DNA of 17,638 bases from JBMNTU01 sp050945895 (GCA_050945895.1 JBMNTU010000046.1:1-17638), one strand, 5' to 3'; shown: positions 6,323 through 14,949, counted from the first letter of the stretch. Notes: a model not told the origin generated them from the sequence alone. Made by a program: numbers and translations.

Positions 6323-7471
6323 TCAGGCGATCTGCTGGTTTTTCTTGGAAAGGACGAGCGCCGCCGCGAAAAATGCAAGGGCAAACAGCGCTTGCACACC
6401 CATGCTCTGCCAGATTTCGGAAAAGCCGCTCGCCGAAACAGAGCCCTGGCTGGCGATATCCAGCGCATTGACATACCAGTACGTCGGCATGAATTTTGCA
6501 ACGGTCTGCATTCCCGCGCCCATGATTTCGAGCGGGACAAATATCCCCCCCATAAAGCAAAACCCTAGGCCTATTACATTGGAAATAGCAGAAAGCATAT
6601 TGGCGCTTTTTGCCAGGTGGCCGATGAGAAAGGCCAGCGCAGCTGCCACAAGAAGGAAGCACGCGGCGTTAGCCAGGCACAGCAATGCGCCCTCAATCAG
6701 CATGTCGCTGCCATACATGATAAAACCAAACGCAATCAGCGCTGCAAAGCATACGGCGGAAAACACGGCGGACCCGCCAATCAGGCCAAGGTTTCGGCGG
6801 CCGATGGGCAGTGCAGAGCTATTCATACGCATGGCGATGTTTTTACTGCCAAATATCATCAGTACAGGGCACAGGCCAAAAATCATCATTAGCATCAGGC
6901 TGTACGGCAGGTAGTTGTAGAAATAATACACGGAGGGCATGTTCCGTGCTTCCTCATGCGTCATCGTTACATCCGCTTCTTTCGAAAGGTCGGCTTCGGC
7001 GTTTGCCAGTGCAGAAGAAGCAGGCTGGCCTGCCGCAATATAGGTGCCGGCAGTGGCAACAAAGCGGTTGATCAGGCGGTCTACATAGGCGCCGGTGTAC
7101 GAGTTGGGTATGGTGGCAACCTCAAGGGTGGGTCCTTCTCCCGCCAAAAAAGCGGCCTCGTATCCATCGGGGATAAAAAGAATATATTCCACCTCGCGGT
7201 TATAAAGCGCGTCCTGCAATGCCTGCCGGTCGCCTTCCAACGAAACGAGGGTATGGTGCTTATCGAGCAGCGCCTGGATGGCCGAGGAGGTCTCCGTCCG
7301 GTCGTTGTCTACAACAGCGACCGGAACTTTGGACTCGGTAAAAAACTGAGACTGCTGCTGGCCGCCGACGCTGGAAAAAGCGAGTGTCAACACCATAAAA
7401 ATAGCGGCATACATGATAATCAGGTTCAGGTTTTGGCGGACGATTTTGAAAAAGCATTTAAACACTTGCAT
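6323..7471 (-). CDS. ABC-2 type permease, second of pair
   Basis: The 383-residue membrane protein is the second permease of an ABC exporter. One N-terminal membrane segment (about 17-35) is followed by a large extracytoplasmic region (about 38-195) starting with VPVAVVDND. A C-terminal block of about five membrane segments follows, containing GGIFVPLEIM. This is the ABC2_membrane_3 architecture, as in LnrN/YfiN-type proteins. I start at the ATG ending at 7471, preceded on the - strand by CGGAGGAAACAAT; a longer in-frame start at 7507 has no comparable site. It overlaps the end of the upstream permease gene by 14 bp, indicating coupled translation. It should dimerise with that permease and be driven by the ATPase at 8588-9541. 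Confidence 0.9.
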   Translation of the reverse strand: MQVFKCFFKIVRQNLNLIIMYAAIFMVLTLAFSSVGGQQQSQFFTESKVPVAVVDNDRTETSSAIQALLDKHHTLVSLEGDRQALQDALYNREVEYILFIPDGYEAAFLAGEGPTLEVATIPNSYTGAYVDRLINRFVATAGTYIAAGQPASSALANAEADLSKEADVTMTHEEARNMPSVYYFYNYLPYSLMLMMIFGLCPVLMIFGSKNIAMRMNSSALPIGRRNLGLIGGSAVFSAVCFAALIAFGFIMYGSDMLIEGALLCLANAACFLLVAAALAFLIGHLAKSANMLSAISNVIGLGFCFMGGIFVPLEIMGAGMQTVAKFMPTYWYVNALDIASQGSVSASGFSEIWQSMGVQALFALAFFAAALVLSKKNQQIA

Positions 7472-8591
7472 ATTGTTTCCTCCGAAGTATAAGAACGCTG
7501 ATGGCAAAGAGGATGACGCCGATTGCAGCCAGCAAAATATTGTTCATAAAATACCGGTCGCCCACGCCGTATGTGTCCAGCGAATAGAAGGAATCCACCA
7601 TCAGCGCAGCGGGGTTGATTCGGTTAAGTACGGGCGCGCTTTGTTCTACCATATAGCGCATGTTCGGGTACATCAGCCCGCCAAAGAAACACAGCAACAG
7701 CGAAAAGCCAATGAGGATACCATCCTTGACCGAGGGCTTCATCCGAAAGGCGACGCCCACAAACACACCCAGCATAACGCCCGCAAACACGCCCAAAAGG
7801 CAGGTCAGCAGCATAGCAGGTATATTTTGCCCGAGGTCTACCTGCAATACGAATTTCAGGTACAAAAACAGGATGATGATAATGGCAAACATCACAGTGA
7901 TGGCTGCCAAAATATCGCTTGCAACCAGCAGCGATTTTTTTGTCGGCGTAACGCCCTTCCTTACCCCCAACGGAGAAAGGCCGGGCTGAAGCGCCAGCGC
8001 TCCCGAAAGCCCGAAAAAGCTTCCGTACAGGCACGCCATGGCAATGAGCGCGTAAAAGTTTTGCACGAAGAAGTTTAGGCTGCCGTCCGAAAGCTGCACC
8101 TGCTCGGTAACGCTTTGGGGGTTTGCAAGCGGCTCTATGGCGTCCGCAATCTGCGCGGGATTTGTTTCCGCAAGGTTTGTAATGGTCGATTCTATCTGGA
8201 TAAAGCTATCCAGCACATTTTTGAGCATGCTCGGCATAAGGCCGTCCGTGCGGACAACCAGCTCCGGTTCGCTTTCGGAAAGGATATAGATTCCCGAAAC
8301 AGCCTCCTCCTCAAGCATGGTTTGTGCGTCCGCTTCGTTTGTATAGGTAATGGAAAGAAACGGGTCGTCCCCCGAGGCCAGCTCGTCCAGCGTTTCCTTA
8401 AAGTAGCTGCCTTCCTCGCTCTGCTGCACAACAGCAACAGGAATGGTCTCAAAGCTTTCGGAATTTTGCAGCGCCTGGCCGAACGTAATCTGGAAAAGCG
8501 TTGCAAGTAAAAGAGGGAATATCAGTGTCCAAAACATGTTTCCCCTGTCGTTTATAATGGTTTTGACGCGGTATTTATAAAGGTTTTTCAT
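7458..8591 (-). CDS. ABC-2 type permease, first of pair
   Basis: This 377-residue protein has the same plan as the downstream permease: a cytoplasmic start, membrane segment one (about 20-38), a long outside loop (about 40-175) beginning IPVAVVQQ, then about five membrane segments and a GGLMYPNMRYM segment typical of LnrM/YfiM-like permeases. Its ATG overlaps the ATPase stop by 4 bp (ATGA type). Its own end overlaps the next permease gene. Two related but clearly different permeases in tandem suggest a heterodimeric channel. The substrate is not readable from sequence; related systems export polyene or other membrane-active antibiotics. Confidence 0.9.
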   Translation of the reverse strand: MKNLYKYRVKTIINDRGNMFWTLIFPLLLATLFQITFGQALQNSESFETIPVAVVQQSEEGSYFKETLDELASGDDPFLSITYTNEADAQTMLEEEAVSGIYILSESEPELVVRTDGLMPSMLKNVLDSFIQIESTITNLAETNPAQIADAIEPLANPQSVTEQVQLSDGSLNFFVQNFYALIAMACLYGSFFGLSGALALQPGLSPLGVRKGVTPTKKSLLVASDILAAITVMFAIIIILFLYLKFVLQVDLGQNIPAMLLTCLLGVFAGVMLGVFVGVAFRMKPSVKDGILIGFSLLLCFFGGLMYPNMRYMVEQSAPVLNRINPAALMVDSFYSLDTYGVGDRYFMNNILLAAIGVILFAISVLILRRKQYASV

Positions 8592-9541
8592 TCGTACTCG
8601 CCCCCGTCCCTAAGCTCGCGCCCCGTAATTTCAAGAAATACGTCGTTTAGCGTGGGCAGCTTGGCGTCCACCCTTCCAAACGGAATATCGTTTTGCTGCA
8701 AATAATTCAATATGTGCAGCAGGTTGTGTCCGCCTTTTTCGCACTTAATTTGCAGCATACCGTCCGAAAAAGTTGCAGAATATACATGCGGGAGCGAGCG
8801 GATGCCCAAAATGTGCTGCTCGCCTATTGCCGGAAGCTCGATAGAAATAGCCTCGCCGGCCTTAATCATGCGCTTCAGCTCTTCGCTGGTGCCTTCTGCA
8901 ATGCTCCGCCCTTTGTCCATAATGACGATGCGCGTACAAATCTGTTCGACCTCCTCCATATAATGGGAGGTATAAATAATGGTGGCGCCCGCTTGGTTGA
9001 GCTTTACGATCCCGTCCAAAATATGCGCGCGGCTTTGCGGGTCTACGGCAACGGTCGGCTCGTCCAGAATAATCAGCCTTGGCTTGTGCGCGATTCCGCA
9101 GGCAATGTTCAGACGGCGCAGCAGCCCGCCCGAAAGCTTTTTAGGGAGGAACTTTTTAAAATCATTCAGGTCTACAAAATCCAGCGCTTCTTGCACAAGC
9201 TGGCGTCGCTTTTCTTTTTCCCGTACATAAAGCCCGCAGAAATAATCGATATTTTCGTATACAGTAAGCTCGTCCAGCACAGCGACCTGCTGGGGCACAA
9301 TGCCGATTTCCTGCTTTGTTGCATAGCTTACCGGCGTCATTTTTTTGCCGAAGATGTCCACCTCGCCCTTATCCGTCGTAAGGAGGGACAGCAGGCAGTT
9401 GATGGCGGTTGTTTTGCCCGACCCGTTTGGGCCAAGCAGCCCCAACACCTCGCCTTCCTCTATTTTAAGGCTAAAATGGTCGAGCGCCAAAAGCTCTTTG
9501 TAACGCTTAACAAGGTTCACTGCAGATACAACTGTTTGCAT
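8588..9541 (-). CDS. ABC exporter ATPase (LnrL/DrrA-like)
   Basis: The 317-residue nucleotide-binding subunit energises the two permeases downstream. It has Walker A GPNGSGKT (37-44), Q-loop PQQ (83-85), signature LSGGL (136-140), Walker B LIILDE (156-161), D-loop AVD (165-167) and the switch His in TSHYMEE (H193). The C-terminal roughly 90 residues form the extra domain seen in DrrA/CcmA-type exporter ATPases. It begins at an ATG with AGGAGAG upstream on the - strand. It heads a three-gene operon that is divergent from a two-component system, an arrangement known for B. subtilis LnrLMN/LnrJK (linearmycin resistance) and related bacitracin or stress modules. Orthology to LnrL is inferred, not proven. 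Confidence 0.94.
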   Translation of the reverse strand: MQTVVSAVNLVKRYKELLALDHFSLKIEEGEVLGLLGPNGSGKTTAINCLLSLLTTDKGEVDIFGKKMTPVSYATKQEIGIVPQQVAVLDELTVYENIDYFCGLYVREKEKRRQLVQEALDFVDLNDFKKFLPKKLSGGLLRRLNIACGIAHKPRLIILDEPTVAVDPQSRAHILDGIVKLNQAGATIIYTSHYMEEVEQICTRIVIMDKGRSIAEGTSEELKRMIKAGEAISIELPAIGEQHILGIRSLPHVYSATFSDGMLQIKCEKGGHNLLHILNYLQQNDIPFGRVDAKLPTLNDVFLEITGRELRDGGEYE

Positions 9542-9574
9542 AATCTGTTTCTCTCCTAATTGTTTTATGGGTCT

Positions 9575-9603
9575 AGTATAACGCGGCGGTAAAAAGATGT
9601 GCA
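9575..9603 (-). promoter_or_regulatory. Putative promoter of ABC exporter operon
   Basis: On the - strand, TGCACA (9598-9603) and TATACT (9575-9580) are separated by 17 bp. The -10 is good and the -35 weak, as expected for an activator-dependent promoter. The dyad at 9613-9630 lies just upstream. Confidence 0.5.
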
Positions 9604-9612
9604 GTGCCGGGC

Positions 9613-9630
9613 GTCATGTGTTTTTATGAC
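9613..9630. promoter_or_regulatory. Dyad midway between divergent promoters
   Basis: GTCAT (9613-9617) and ATGAC (9626-9630) form an inverted repeat with 8 bp between. It lies about 9 bp from the putative -35 positions on either side. This is a plausible site for the LuxR-family response regulator encoded at 10773. A small palindrome, ACAATTGT (9629-9636), overlaps its right edge. The arms are short, so chance is possible. Confidence 0.4.
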
Positions 9631-9662
9631 AATTGTAATATGCAAAAGGCTGTAAGAATGTG

Positions 9663-9668
9663 TATAAT
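9663..9668 (+). promoter_or_regulatory. Putative -10 box of two-component system genes
   Basis: A perfect TATAAT lies 23 bp before the start codon of the kinase gene. The -35 position 17 bp upstream (9640-9645, ATGCAA) is a poor match. Transcription near 9675 would leave a leader barely longer than the ribosome binding site. Confidence 0.4.
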
Positions 9669-9690
9669 ATCGATAAAAGGAGAATGCCGT

Positions 9691-10776
9691 ATGAAATGGG
9701 TAGAAAAGCTGCTGCTTTTCATCTTTGGGCTGGTATTGCTGCTGCAGAGGGATATCGAAGCGGTTTCTGTTGTTGCGCTTATTCTGGCGTTTAGCGTGGG
9801 CTGCTTTGGCGGCTATTTCAAAAAAAGCCTGTATTTTATTTTAAGCGGTGCAGCATGGATGGCCGCCGGCATGTTTTTTCCCCTGTTTTGCGTGTTTTGG
9901 CCGCTTGTCTTGTACGATGCGGTCCGAAAAAGAATCTTTTGGCTGGCAGTGCTTCCCGCGGCCAGCTTTATTGCGGCCGCGGGGTATTTTGCGCCGCTTG
10001 AAACGGCGGTACTCGCGCTGGCTGCCGCAGCGTCTTTTTTGCTGGCACTTCGGGAGCAAAGGGCAGAGCAGCTGCTTGGGGAAGTAAAGCGTATACGGGA
10101 TGCATCCCGCGAGGCGACGCTGCTGCTGGACGAAAAAAACCGCGCGTTAAAAGAAAAGCAGGATTACGAAATCCGTATAGCGACGCTTACCGAGCGGGGC
10201 CGTATCGCGCGGGAGATCCACGATAATGTGGGCCATATGCTGGCGCGGGCCATGCTGCAAACGGGCGCCATCCGCGCGGTGGTAAAAGAGGAGCAGACGG
10301 CGGCGCAGCTGTCCGGTTTAAACGAAACGCTGACGGGCGCCATGAACAGCGTGCGGGAAAGCGTTCACGGGCTTAGGGACGAATCGTTCGACCTGCAAGG
10401 TATGATTGAAACAAGCATGCGGGATTTTTCCGAGGTTTCGTGCAGCCTGCACTTCGATATGGAAAAATATGCGCCGCAAAGTGTAAAGTATTGCTTTGCC
10501 GCCGTTGTGCGGGAGGCGTTTTCGAATGTGGTGCGCCATTCGGACGCAACGCGGGTCAATATAGATGTGCAGGAGCACCCGGCGTTTTTCAGGCTCCGTT
10601 TTTCGGATAACGGAACAGTGCAGAAAAGCGCCGCCGAAGCTATGCAGGCGGGTATGGGGCTGGATAACATGCGCGAGCGCGTGCAAAGCCTGGGGGGCCA
10701 GCTCAATATCAACAGGGAAAAGGGCTTTCATATCCATATCACCATCCCCAAAAACAAAGCAGGAGAGGGAAGATGA
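9691..10776 (+). CDS. Sensor histidine kinase, NarL/LnrJ-like
   Basis: I start at 9691 (361 residues) because AAAGGAGA (9676-9683) lies just upstream; the in-frame ATG at 9604 would add 29 residues over the promoter region. Residues about 5-120 hold four to five hydrophobic segments without a large outside loop, suggesting intramembrane sensing as in DesK/LnrJ-type kinases. A linker helix follows (about 121-165). The HisKA_3 domain has phosphoacceptor H177 in REIHDNVGHML. The ATPase domain has N279 in REAFSNVVRHSDA, DNG (306-308) and GMGLDNMRER (321-330). The gene overlaps the response regulator by 4 bp and is divergent from the exporter operon, which it probably controls. Confidence 0.93.
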   Translation: MKWVEKLLLFIFGLVLLLQRDIEAVSVVALILAFSVGCFGGYFKKSLYFILSGAAWMAAGMFFPLFCVFWPLVLYDAVRKRIFWLAVLPAASFIAAAGYFAPLETAVLALAAAASFLLALREQRAEQLLGEVKRIRDASREATLLLDEKNRALKEKQDYEIRIATLTERGRIAREIHDNVGHMLARAMLQTGAIRAVVKEEQTAAQLSGLNETLTGAMNSVRESVHGLRDESFDLQGMIETSMRDFSEVSCSLHFDMEKYAPQSVKYCFAAVVREAFSNVVRHSDATRVNIDVQEHPAFFRLRFSDNGTVQKSAAEAMQAGMGLDNMRERVQSLGGQLNINREKGFHIHITIPKNKAGEGR

Positions 10777-11393
10777 ATATCATTATTGTAGACGACGATC
10801 CGGTCGTTACAGCGTCGCTTAAGACGATTTTGGAGGCGGACGAAGAGGTTTGCGTGCTGGCGACGGGCAGCGACGGCGAAGACGCTGTCCGGCTTTTTCG
10901 CGAACACAGTCCGGATATTGCGCTGCTGGATATCCGTATGCAAAAAATGACCGGAATTGAAGCGGCGAAGGCGATACTCGCAAAAGACAAGAACGCAAAG
11001 ATTCTTTTTTTGACAACGTTTTCGGACGACGAATATATTGTTGCGGCCATCAATATGGGCGCAAAGGGCTATATCCTCAAGCAGGATTTTGACCAGATTA
11101 TACCCGCGCTAAAAGCGGTTTACGCAGGGCAGAATGTTTTGGGGAGCGATGTTATAACAAGGCTGCCCTCGCTGATGGAAATGGAAAGCAAGGCAGACCT
11201 CTCCCGGTTTGGGCTGGATGCCCGCGAACAGGAGATCGTTTCGATGGTGGCGGATGGGCTGTCTAACAGGGAAATCGCGCAAACGGTTTTTTTGAGCGAA
11301 GGAACTGTGCGAAATTATGTCAGCATTATTTTGGAAAAGCTGGACCTTCGGGACCGGACGCAGCTGGCCGTATTCTATTACCGGAACCGCTGA
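10773..11393 (+). CDS. LuxR/NarL-family response regulator
   Basis: The 206-residue protein has a receiver domain (1-120) with acidic cluster D7-D9, phosphoacceptor D53 in LLDIRM, the Thr81/Thr82 switch and K103 in YILKQ. A LuxR-type helix-turn-helix follows (about 147-206): LDAREQEIVSMVADGLSNREIAQ and LSEGTVRNYVSIILEKLDLRDRTQL. It is translationally coupled to the kinase through an ATGA overlap. Phosphorylation should drive dimerisation and activation of the divergent ABC exporter, possibly through the dyad at 9613-9630. No terminator with a T-run on the + strand follows; the hairpin at 11404-11430 is oriented for the opposite gene. Confidence 0.95.
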   Translation: MNIIIVDDDPVVTASLKTILEADEEVCVLATGSDGEDAVRLFREHSPDIALLDIRMQKMTGIEAAKAILAKDKNAKILFLTTFSDDEYIVAAINMGAKGYILKQDFDQIIPALKAVYAGQNVLGSDVITRLPSLMEMESKADLSRFGLDAREQEIVSMVADGLSNREIAQTVFLSEGTVRNYVSIILEKLDLRDRTQLAVFYYRNR

Positions 11394-11403
11394 GCTTTGA
11401 GGC

Positions 11404-11430
11404 AAAAAAATCCGCGGTATTCTGCGGATT
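11404..11430 (-). terminator. Intrinsic terminator of GT-C-like gene
   Basis: AATCCGC (11409-11415) and GCGGATT (11424-11430) form a 7-bp stem with an 8-nt loop. The A-run at 11404-11410 is a T-run on the - strand, so it ends transcription of the gene at 11464-13503. It could weakly affect the opposing transcript. Confidence 0.7.
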
Positions 11431-11463
11431 ATTGACAAGCGCTATACATTTGCAAAAAACAGC

Positions 11464-13503
11464 TTAAAGCAACGCAAATATGCGGATATCCGCATTTTCA
11501 AACACCAATTCGCCAAAGCGTTTGTCCAGCATAAATTCACCATGCTTTACTGTCGAGCTGACAAGGTAACCCACGCCGTTTTTCTTCAGCTCGGCGAGGG
11601 CAATTTCGTCATTGCCGTATGCGCGCTCCAGCGTTTGGAGGCGGCCGTCTATTTTCTCCAGGAAATTCGGTTCGTGCGTGCTTACATAATTGAAACCTTC
11701 CAGGTAGCATTGGCGCTCCGAAAAGGCAGTGTAGTAATAATAACGCGCATACTGGATGTCTTCGATATGGGTGAAGTATTGCCGGTCTGCCGCAAAGACG
11801 GCATCCTTTTGGGTGTTTTCCCTAAGCCACAGCATCCCCTCGTACTCGCCCAGGGAAATAATGTCGTCCCGCCCGACAACAGACGCGGGCGCCTCTTGCA
11901 GGGCGAGGACAGATTGCACCGTGGAAACGGTTTTGGGTACAGGATAAAGACCCATTGCCAAAATGACCGAAGCGGCCAGCGCGGCCGTCAGCTTTTGGTA
12001 TGTTTGGCCAGTGGCGTATTCCCTCTGTGCGCAGGCAACCACCGCTAATACCGAAAAAGGCAGCGCGGCAGTTATAAAAAGCACATTGGAAAGGCCGGGC
12101 TGGTAAAAGACAGAGGCGCATACAAGCCCAAACAGCATGGCCCAGAACAAAAACCATTCCTTGCGCATATCTTCCCGGCGGTATTTTATTAAAACGACAA
12201 ATAGCCAAATTAACCCGGCGAAAAGGATGATGTAGCTTACAGCAAGAAAAACCGGGTACATCAAAAGCTTGACTGCTGCCTGCGAAAGCGCCGGCGTGAG
12301 TGTTTGGAGCGCCGCCGTATAGTAGGCGGGCGGGTCCATATAGAGCGGGGAGCCGAACGCAACCTGCAGGCCGTTTACCGTGTTTACGCCCAGCGTCAGC
12401 GAAACAAGCAACGCGCCGGAAATTGCGACTGCCAGTATGCCGTGAAGCAGGATTACCCTGGTGTTTTGCTTTTTGGTAAGCATATACAGCATGGAAAAGC
12501 CCGCGCCCGCCAGAACAACCGCCGCAAACAGCCCTTTGGCGCCGCAAGCAACGACCAGCATGACCATAAACAGGATATAGTCTGCATCAAGCGGTTTTGC
12601 GCTTTGGATATTTTTGAGGTAGCGCAGGAAAAAATAGGCGGCCAGCAGCGCAAACGCCAGCGAGAACGCCGTGGCATACGCATGCAAGAGCATATGCGAT
12701 AAAACGACCTCGTTTGTCAGCAGGATAAGGACCGTTACAGCCGCCCGCAGCCACAGGCGTTTTGTAAAAAGCGTTGTTAGCAGGTATGCTGCGCCAACAA
12801 ACAGTATGACCTGCAAAACAGCCAGCAGCTTGAAATTGAGCACGAACGCCGAAATGCCTGTAATGTTGTAGAATACAGCTAAAAATACATGCGTAAAGTA
12901 GTGGTACACGAACGAAAAGCCCTGGATATGGAAATCGGCGGCGGGAAAGCCGTTTGCAAGGGAAACGGTGTTGCCCGTGTTCCACAGCATATCCTGGTAA
13001 TAATTTTTGTAGGGGGCGGCATCTGTGGGCAGCGTGTTTTTTGAAACGGTGGTGAAAAAAACAAGCGTTAGCGCACATGCAACGAGCAGCAGGAACACCC
13101 ACATATCCTTGCCGGCCGGTTTGATTTGCCTCAGCCGTTCTTTTTTGCGGAAAATATAGATAAGGCTCAGGGCGGCGACTGCCGCCATAAAAACCAGCAG
13201 GTATTCTTCGAGAGAGAGCGCGTAGACGATATAGTAAAGCGCGATGTTTATGGCAACGCCTGCCATATAGGAGGCGATGCCGAAGGCGACGGCGCTAAGG
13301 CGCGGCCGGACAAGCAGCACGAGCGCTGTGCCGGGCACAAACACAAACACGACCTGGCAAAGCAGGAAATAGAGCTGGTCTTCCAGTGCAATACTGCCAG
13401 TGACCGCCAAAAGCGCAATATAAAAAACGGAAAACGCAAGCAAAAACCACAACCAGTATGGACGGTTGAACCATTTTTGTTTTAGAGTCCGCTCTTGTTG
13501 CAT
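11464..13503 (-). CDS. Large polytopic membrane protein, GT-C-like
   Basis: The 679-residue protein has about a dozen hydrophobic segments and a C-terminal soluble region (last about 135 residues) beginning GEYEGMLWLRENT. The first large outside loop contains D171 in YQDMLWNTGN, then NGFPAADFHIQGFSFVYHYFTHVF. Asp plus an HY/YH motif after the second segment resembles GT-C glycosyltransferases that use lipid-linked sugars, and so does the WLRENT region. I cannot assign a named family or substrate. The start is uncertain: ATGs ending at 13503 and 13515 both fit downstream of the predicted promoter (13535-13563). The upstream in-frame ATG at 13539 falls inside its -10 box, so longer starts are unlikely. 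No strong ribosome binding site is seen. It is a single-gene unit divergent from the DUF3048 gene. Confidence 0.8.
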   Translation of the reverse strand: MQQERTLKQKWFNRPYWLWFLLAFSVFYIALLAVTGSIALEDQLYFLLCQVVFVFVPGTALVLLVRPRLSAVAFGIASYMAGVAINIALYYIVYALSLEEYLLVFMAAVAALSLIYIFRKKERLRQIKPAGKDMWVFLLLVACALTLVFFTTVSKNTLPTDAAPYKNYYQDMLWNTGNTVSLANGFPAADFHIQGFSFVYHYFTHVFLAVFYNITGISAFVLNFKLLAVLQVILFVGAAYLLTTLFTKRLWLRAAVTVLILLTNEVVLSHMLLHAYATAFSLAFALLAAYFFLRYLKNIQSAKPLDADYILFMVMLVVACGAKGLFAAVVLAGAGFSMLYMLTKKQNTRVILLHGILAVAISGALLVSLTLGVNTVNGLQVAFGSPLYMDPPAYYTAALQTLTPALSQAAVKLLMYPVFLAVSYIILFAGLIWLFVVLIKYRREDMRKEWFLFWAMLFGLVCASVFYQPGLSNVLFITAALPFSVLAVVACAQREYATGQTYQKLTAALAASVILAMGLYPVPKTVSTVQSVLALQEAPASVVGRDDIISLGEYEGMLWLRENTQKDAVFAADRQYFTHIEDIQYARYYYYTAFSERQCYLEGFNYVSTHEPNFLEKIDGRLQTLERAYGNDEIALAELKKNGVGYLVSSTVKHGEFMLDKRFGELVFENADIRIFALL

Positions 13504-13534
13504 AGAAACACCCATCTTTATTTTGCTAGACAAT

Positions 13535-13563
13535 ATCATATAATGTCCGGCAGGCAAATGCAA
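13535..13563 (-). promoter_or_regulatory. Putative promoter of GT-C-like gene
   Basis: On the - strand, TTGCAT (13558-13563) and TATGAT (13535-13540) are 17 bp apart. Transcription near 13528 leaves about 13-25 nt before the two candidate start codons. Confidence 0.5.
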
Positions 13564-13625
13564 ATATTTACTGTGGATTTGGTAAAACCCACATGTGAAT
13601 AAATCATGAAAATACAAAAAAATGA

Positions 13626-13654
13626 TTCTCAAGTAAAAACCAGTGTGGTATAAT
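13626..13654 (+). promoter_or_regulatory. Extended -10 promoter of DUF3048 gene
   Basis: A perfect TATAAT (13649-13654) is preceded by TGG (13646-13648), giving an extended -10. TTCTCA (13626-13631) sits 17 bp upstream as a moderate -35. Confidence 0.75.
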
Positions 13655-13688
13655 ACAAAGCTGGAATACATAAAAGAGGTACTTGTAG

Positions 13689-14801
13689 ATGAAAAAAACT
13701 TTACTGATCATAATGGCCGTCATTCTTACAATGTGTTGCGTCGCCGCCTGTTCGAAGGAGGAGCCGCAAGAAGACGGACCGGTGACGATATCGACAGAGG
13801 AGCAGCCGGATGAGCAGCCGACGGAAGCAGCCGAAGAAGACACCGGCGCGCCCGCAGATGCATCCCCCACAACGGGGCTGTCCGGGCATCCGGAGTATTT
13901 GCCGGTAATCGTACAGATCGAAAATGAATATGATGCGCGCCCGCAGGCAGGGCTGCAGCAGGCGGATATTGTTTACGAGTCTATGATTGAAGCGACGGAT
14001 ACGCGCTTTACCTGTATTTATAACGACAATTACCCGGAGCTGGCAGGGCCGCTCCGCTCTTCGCGGTACTATCACCAGCGCATCCAGCAGGAATGGGACG
14101 GGCTGTATGTTCATATGGGCGGCGCGATGGATCCGGAATTTCCGCTGACTTACATCTATGGGGAAAGCGGAGACCACATTAAGCAGCGCATAGACGCTAC
14201 CAAAATGGACGAAAACGAACAGGTGTGGCGCAGGAGCGACAAGGATTTTGAACACAGCGCATATGTAAACGTCGCGGAACTTGCAAAGGCATACAATTAT
14301 GAGCCGGTGCAAAGGCAGCCGTTTAAATTCTACCCGCTGGAAGACTATGCGGACGAAAAGGGCGTGGCGGAAATTAAAATGTCTTTCTGGCGGCAGCCGG
14401 GGTTTGTCGGCTATACATACGATGCGGATAAAGACAAATTTGTCCGCTATATGAACAACCTGAATTTGGAGCCGGTGCCGTTTATAACAGAGGAAACGGG
14501 CGAAGCCATCGAGGTGCAGAACATTATCGTGCAGTATGTAAGCGTACTGGAAGCGCCCAACGAGGGCGGACGGAAGATTGTAGAGATGGCGGGCGAAGGG
14601 CCCGCGGAGTTCTTTATCCATGGGAAGCATATGAAGGGGACGTGGGTGCGCCCGGAATATACCGATATTACGGTGTATTATTTGGAAAACGGCGAAGAGC
14701 TGACGCTGGCGCCGGGCAATACATGGATCGAAGTACACCCGAACGACAAGACGGTTCTTGTAGATTATGATGACGGAACGACCTACGATTCTTACGCTTA
14801 A
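13689..14801 (+). CDS. DUF3048 lipoprotein (YerB-like)
   Basis: The 370-residue protein has a lipoprotein signal peptide with lipobox VAAC and lipidated C21. An acidic, Pro/Thr/Glu-rich linker follows (about 22-65). The DUF3048 domain starts near residue 70, with PVIVQIENEYDARPQAGL, QADIVYESMIEATDTRF and AGPLRSSRYYHQR. The C-terminal domain (about 265-370) contains YLENGEELTLAPGNTWIEV. B. subtilis YerB is the best-known relative; function is not well defined, and a cell-envelope location is expected. GAGGT lies 8 bp before the ATG. It is followed by a strong terminator and is divergent from the GT-C-like gene, with which it may share a regulatory region. Confidence 0.93.
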   Translation: MKKTLLIIMAVILTMCCVAACSKEEPQEDGPVTISTEEQPDEQPTEAAEEDTGAPADASPTTGLSGHPEYLPVIVQIENEYDARPQAGLQQADIVYESMIEATDTRFTCIYNDNYPELAGPLRSSRYYHQRIQQEWDGLYVHMGGAMDPEFPLTYIYGESGDHIKQRIDATKMDENEQVWRRSDKDFEHSAYVNVAELAKAYNYEPVQRQPFKFYPLEDYADEKGVAEIKMSFWRQPGFVGYTYDADKDKFVRYMNNLNLEPVPFITEETGEAIEVQNIIVQYVSVLEAPNEGGRKIVEMAGEGPAEFFIHGKHMKGTWVRPEYTDITVYYLENGEELTLAPGNTWIEVHPNDKTVLVDYDDGTTYDSYA

Positions 14802-14818
14802 AAAACAGTAAAGCATAG

Positions 14819-14853
14819 AAACCCTTTCGGCCAAAGCCGAGGGGGTTTTCTTT
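14819..14853 (+). terminator. Intrinsic terminator after DUF3048 gene
   Basis: AAACCCTTTCGGC (14819-14831) pairs with 14836-14848 through 13 bp with two G-T wobbles and a CAAA loop. A T-rich tail (14846-14853) follows. Confidence 0.92.
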
Positions 14854-14949
14854 ACCCGGCGCAACCGTTGTTTGCGTGTGGAAAGAGGCGGTGCGCCAAG
14901 TGTTTTCTGTTTATAGATAAATTGAAATGCAAAGACAAGGAATTGGGCC

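Noticed and set aside
8693..9559. 288-residue open frame on the + strand opposite the ABC ATPase
   Set aside because: The ATPase on the - strand has all nucleotide-binding motifs; the + frame has no ribosome binding site and crosses the start of that gene.
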